The position numbers and the translations under genes were made by a program. The notes under the pieces were generated by a model that saw only the letters and a list, made by a program, of their open reading frames with translations, was not told the DNA's origin and ran no database searches. DNA of 64,000 bases, from positions 2,480,001 to 2,544,000 of the forward strand of contig NZ_CP058316.1 in NCBI RefSeq assembly GCF_013389665.1. Reading direction: 5' to 3'. The stretch is from Microbacterium oleivorans. GTDB taxonomy: Bacteria > Actinomycetota > Actinomycetes > Actinomycetales > Microbacteriaceae. Positions 63,170-64,000 of this stretch are shown here, piece by piece; within the stretch, counting starts at the first letter, position 1; every line of letters begins with the position of its first letter.

Positions 63170-63262
63170 CACCCGCCTCGACCCTCCGTACCTCACCCCG
63201 GGCTTCGGTGCCCGACCCGGCCGGTGGCGCGCCGGAGCGCACGCCGGCCGAGTGGGCGATCC

Positions 63263-63385
63263 TCAGCCGTCCTCGCCCTCGGCCTGCGAGGGGTGACCGG
63301 GCATCTCCTCGGGCGCCTGGCCGGTGTCGGGGTGTTCGGGATCTTCTCCCTCGGCCTGGCTGGGCTTGGCGTCGTCTCGCGACAT
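63263..63385 (-). CDS. Small acidic protein (40 aa) with a duplicated PSQAEGED motif
   Basis: Too short for ordinary ORF calling. A 40-residue Glu/Asp/Pro-rich peptide starting MSRDDAKPSQAEGEDPEHPD and ending GHPSQAEGEDG, so PSQAEGED occurs twice. GAGAGGA lies about nine bases before the ATG at 63385. Composition suggests an intrinsically disordered protein; function is unknown. The opposite strand has no better frame. Confidence 0.6.
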   Translation of the reverse strand: MSRDDAKPSQAEGEDPEHPDTGQAPEEMPGHPSQAEGEDG

Positions 63386-63491
63386 GTCGTCGTCCTCTCT
63401 CGGTGATGCGGTTTCCCGCCCTGGCTATCACGCATGCGCGGTCGTCGCCATCCCCTCGCCCTCGCGGGGCGAGCGTGCCTACGGTCGCCCT

Positions 63492-63707
63492 ATGTCCGAC
63501 TCATCCGAACTCCAGACCGACGAAGACAAGCGACGCGAGGAACTGCTGCGCGCCGGCGGCTCGACCGAGGCCGACGCCGCCCCTCGCATCGAGACCAGCG
63601 AGCACGACGGGATCACGCGCATCGACATCGCCGACACCGCGGCCGTGCGGCCCGGACCCGGGCCCGGCACCCCCGAGGCCGACGGCGACGCGGAGATGGC
63701 GCGGTGA
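63492..63707 (+). CDS. Small acidic hypothetical protein, 71 aa
   Basis: A 71-residue protein, [23 protein letters not shown], with a [18 protein letters not shown] tail. Not assigned to a family. TACGGT at 63480-63485 ends 6 nt before the ATG, so transcription looks leaderless. Its stop overlaps the GTG of the alcohol dehydrogenase (GTGA), so both are made from one mRNA. Confidence 0.75.
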   Translation: MSDSSELQTDEDKRREELLRAGGSTEADAAPRIETSEHDGITRIDIADTAAVRPGPGPGTPEADGDAEMAR

Positions 63708-64000
63708 AGGCGCTCACCTGGCAGGGGCGGCGGAACGTCTCGGTGGACACCGTGCCCGATCCCGAGATCCTCGAACCGACCGATGCGATCGTCAAGATCA
63801 CCTCGACCGCCATCTGCGGGTCCGACCTGCATCTGTACGAGATCTTCGGGCCGTTCATCGACAGCGGCGACGTGCTCGGGCACGAGCCCATGGGCGTCGT
63901 CGTCGAGGTGGGGTCGGCCGTGACCGACCTGGCGGTCGGCGATCGCGTCGTCGTGCCGTTCAACATCTCATGCGGGCACTGCTTCATGTGCCGGCGCGGA
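63704..64000 (+). CDS. Zinc-dependent alcohol dehydrogenase, 3' end outside window
   Basis: The first 99 residues of a medium-chain zinc dehydrogenase. The catalytic-zinc motif [10 protein letters not shown] (Cys38) and [12 protein letters not shown] (His-Glu) are intact, and the structural-zinc cysteines start at CGHCFMC. The start is GTG at 63704, overlapping the preceding stop. The remaining two thirds, including the Rossmann domain, lies beyond base 64000. The substrate is unknown. Confidence 0.88.
   Translation, partial: MKALTWQGRRNVSVDTVPDPEILEPTDAIVKITSTAICGSDLHLYEIFGPFIDSGDVLGHEPMGVVVEVGSAVTDLAVGDRVVVPFNISCGHCFMCRRG

Overview
This window comes from the chromosome of a very GC-rich Gram-positive actinobacterium, most likely Microbacterium or a close relative in Microbacteriaceae. 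The reasons are the uniformly high GC in coding and intergenic DNA, many GTG starts, 4-bp ATGA/GTGA overlaps between consecutive genes, TANNNT promoter hexamers exactly 6 nt before start codons (leaderless mRNAs), and family-level markers such as the MGQLHYG small protein and the CU044_5270-type protein. The genus is an inference. No rRNA, CRISPR array, IS transposase or integrase is visible.

1-18.2 kb: a catabolic locus for unsaturated uronic-acid oligosaccharides. A minus-strand block (acetyltransferase/toroid fusion, DeoR-LacI hybrid regulator, heparinase II/III-like lyase) diverges from a plus-strand operon: DUF2264 protein, sugar-binding lipoprotein, two ABC permeases, YesL-like DUF624 protein, GH88 unsaturated glucuronyl hydrolase, FAH-family hydrolase, KduD, KduI, KdgK and KdgA. 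GH88 releases the unsaturated uronate, and KduI, KduD, KdgK and KdgA convert it through KDG and KDPG to pyruvate and glyceraldehyde-3-phosphate. The degradative enzymes lack visible signal peptides, so the locus appears to import oligomers and finish them in the cytoplasm. The two arms share one palindromic -35 hexamer.

18.2-38.8 kb: mostly housekeeping and accessory genes. These are a quinone oxidoreductase/MarR pair bracketed by two copies of a 96-bp nested-palindrome repeat, phosphoglucomutase, a LysR/EamA divergent pair, prephenate dehydratase, an LLM flavin oxidoreductase, DNA photolyase, a lipid/diacylglycerol kinase, SerRS, a HAD phosphatase, tRNA-Ser(UGA), an OafA-like acyltransferase, a RecQ-like helicase, a LuxR regulator and an LCP ligase.

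38.9-43.8 kb: tRNA-Ser(GCU) carries a 3.4-kb insertion. A 21-bp copy of the tRNA 3' end recurs at 42376, followed by the terminator that probably belonged to the tRNA. Between the copies lie a small ORF, an ECF sigma factor with its membrane-anchored partner, and a Fic toxin with a VbhA-like antitoxin. Just beyond lies a decayed LacI/sugar-kinase pair.

43.8-57.6 kb: CutC, an NAD-binding epimerase-like protein, a TetR/GH42 beta-galactosidase leaderless divergent pair, a broken terpenoid-cyclase-like gene, then six glycosyltransferases plus an SDR, probably making a surface glycan or glycolipid.

57.6-64 kb: a beta-glucoside PTS operon (EIIBCA, 6-phospho-beta-glucosidase, LicT/BglG antiterminator) whose leader carries a recognisable RAT overlapping an intrinsic terminator; a MarR/DUF7882-like divergent pair with two operator palindromes; two small acidic proteins; and the start of a zinc alcohol dehydrogenase cut by the window end.
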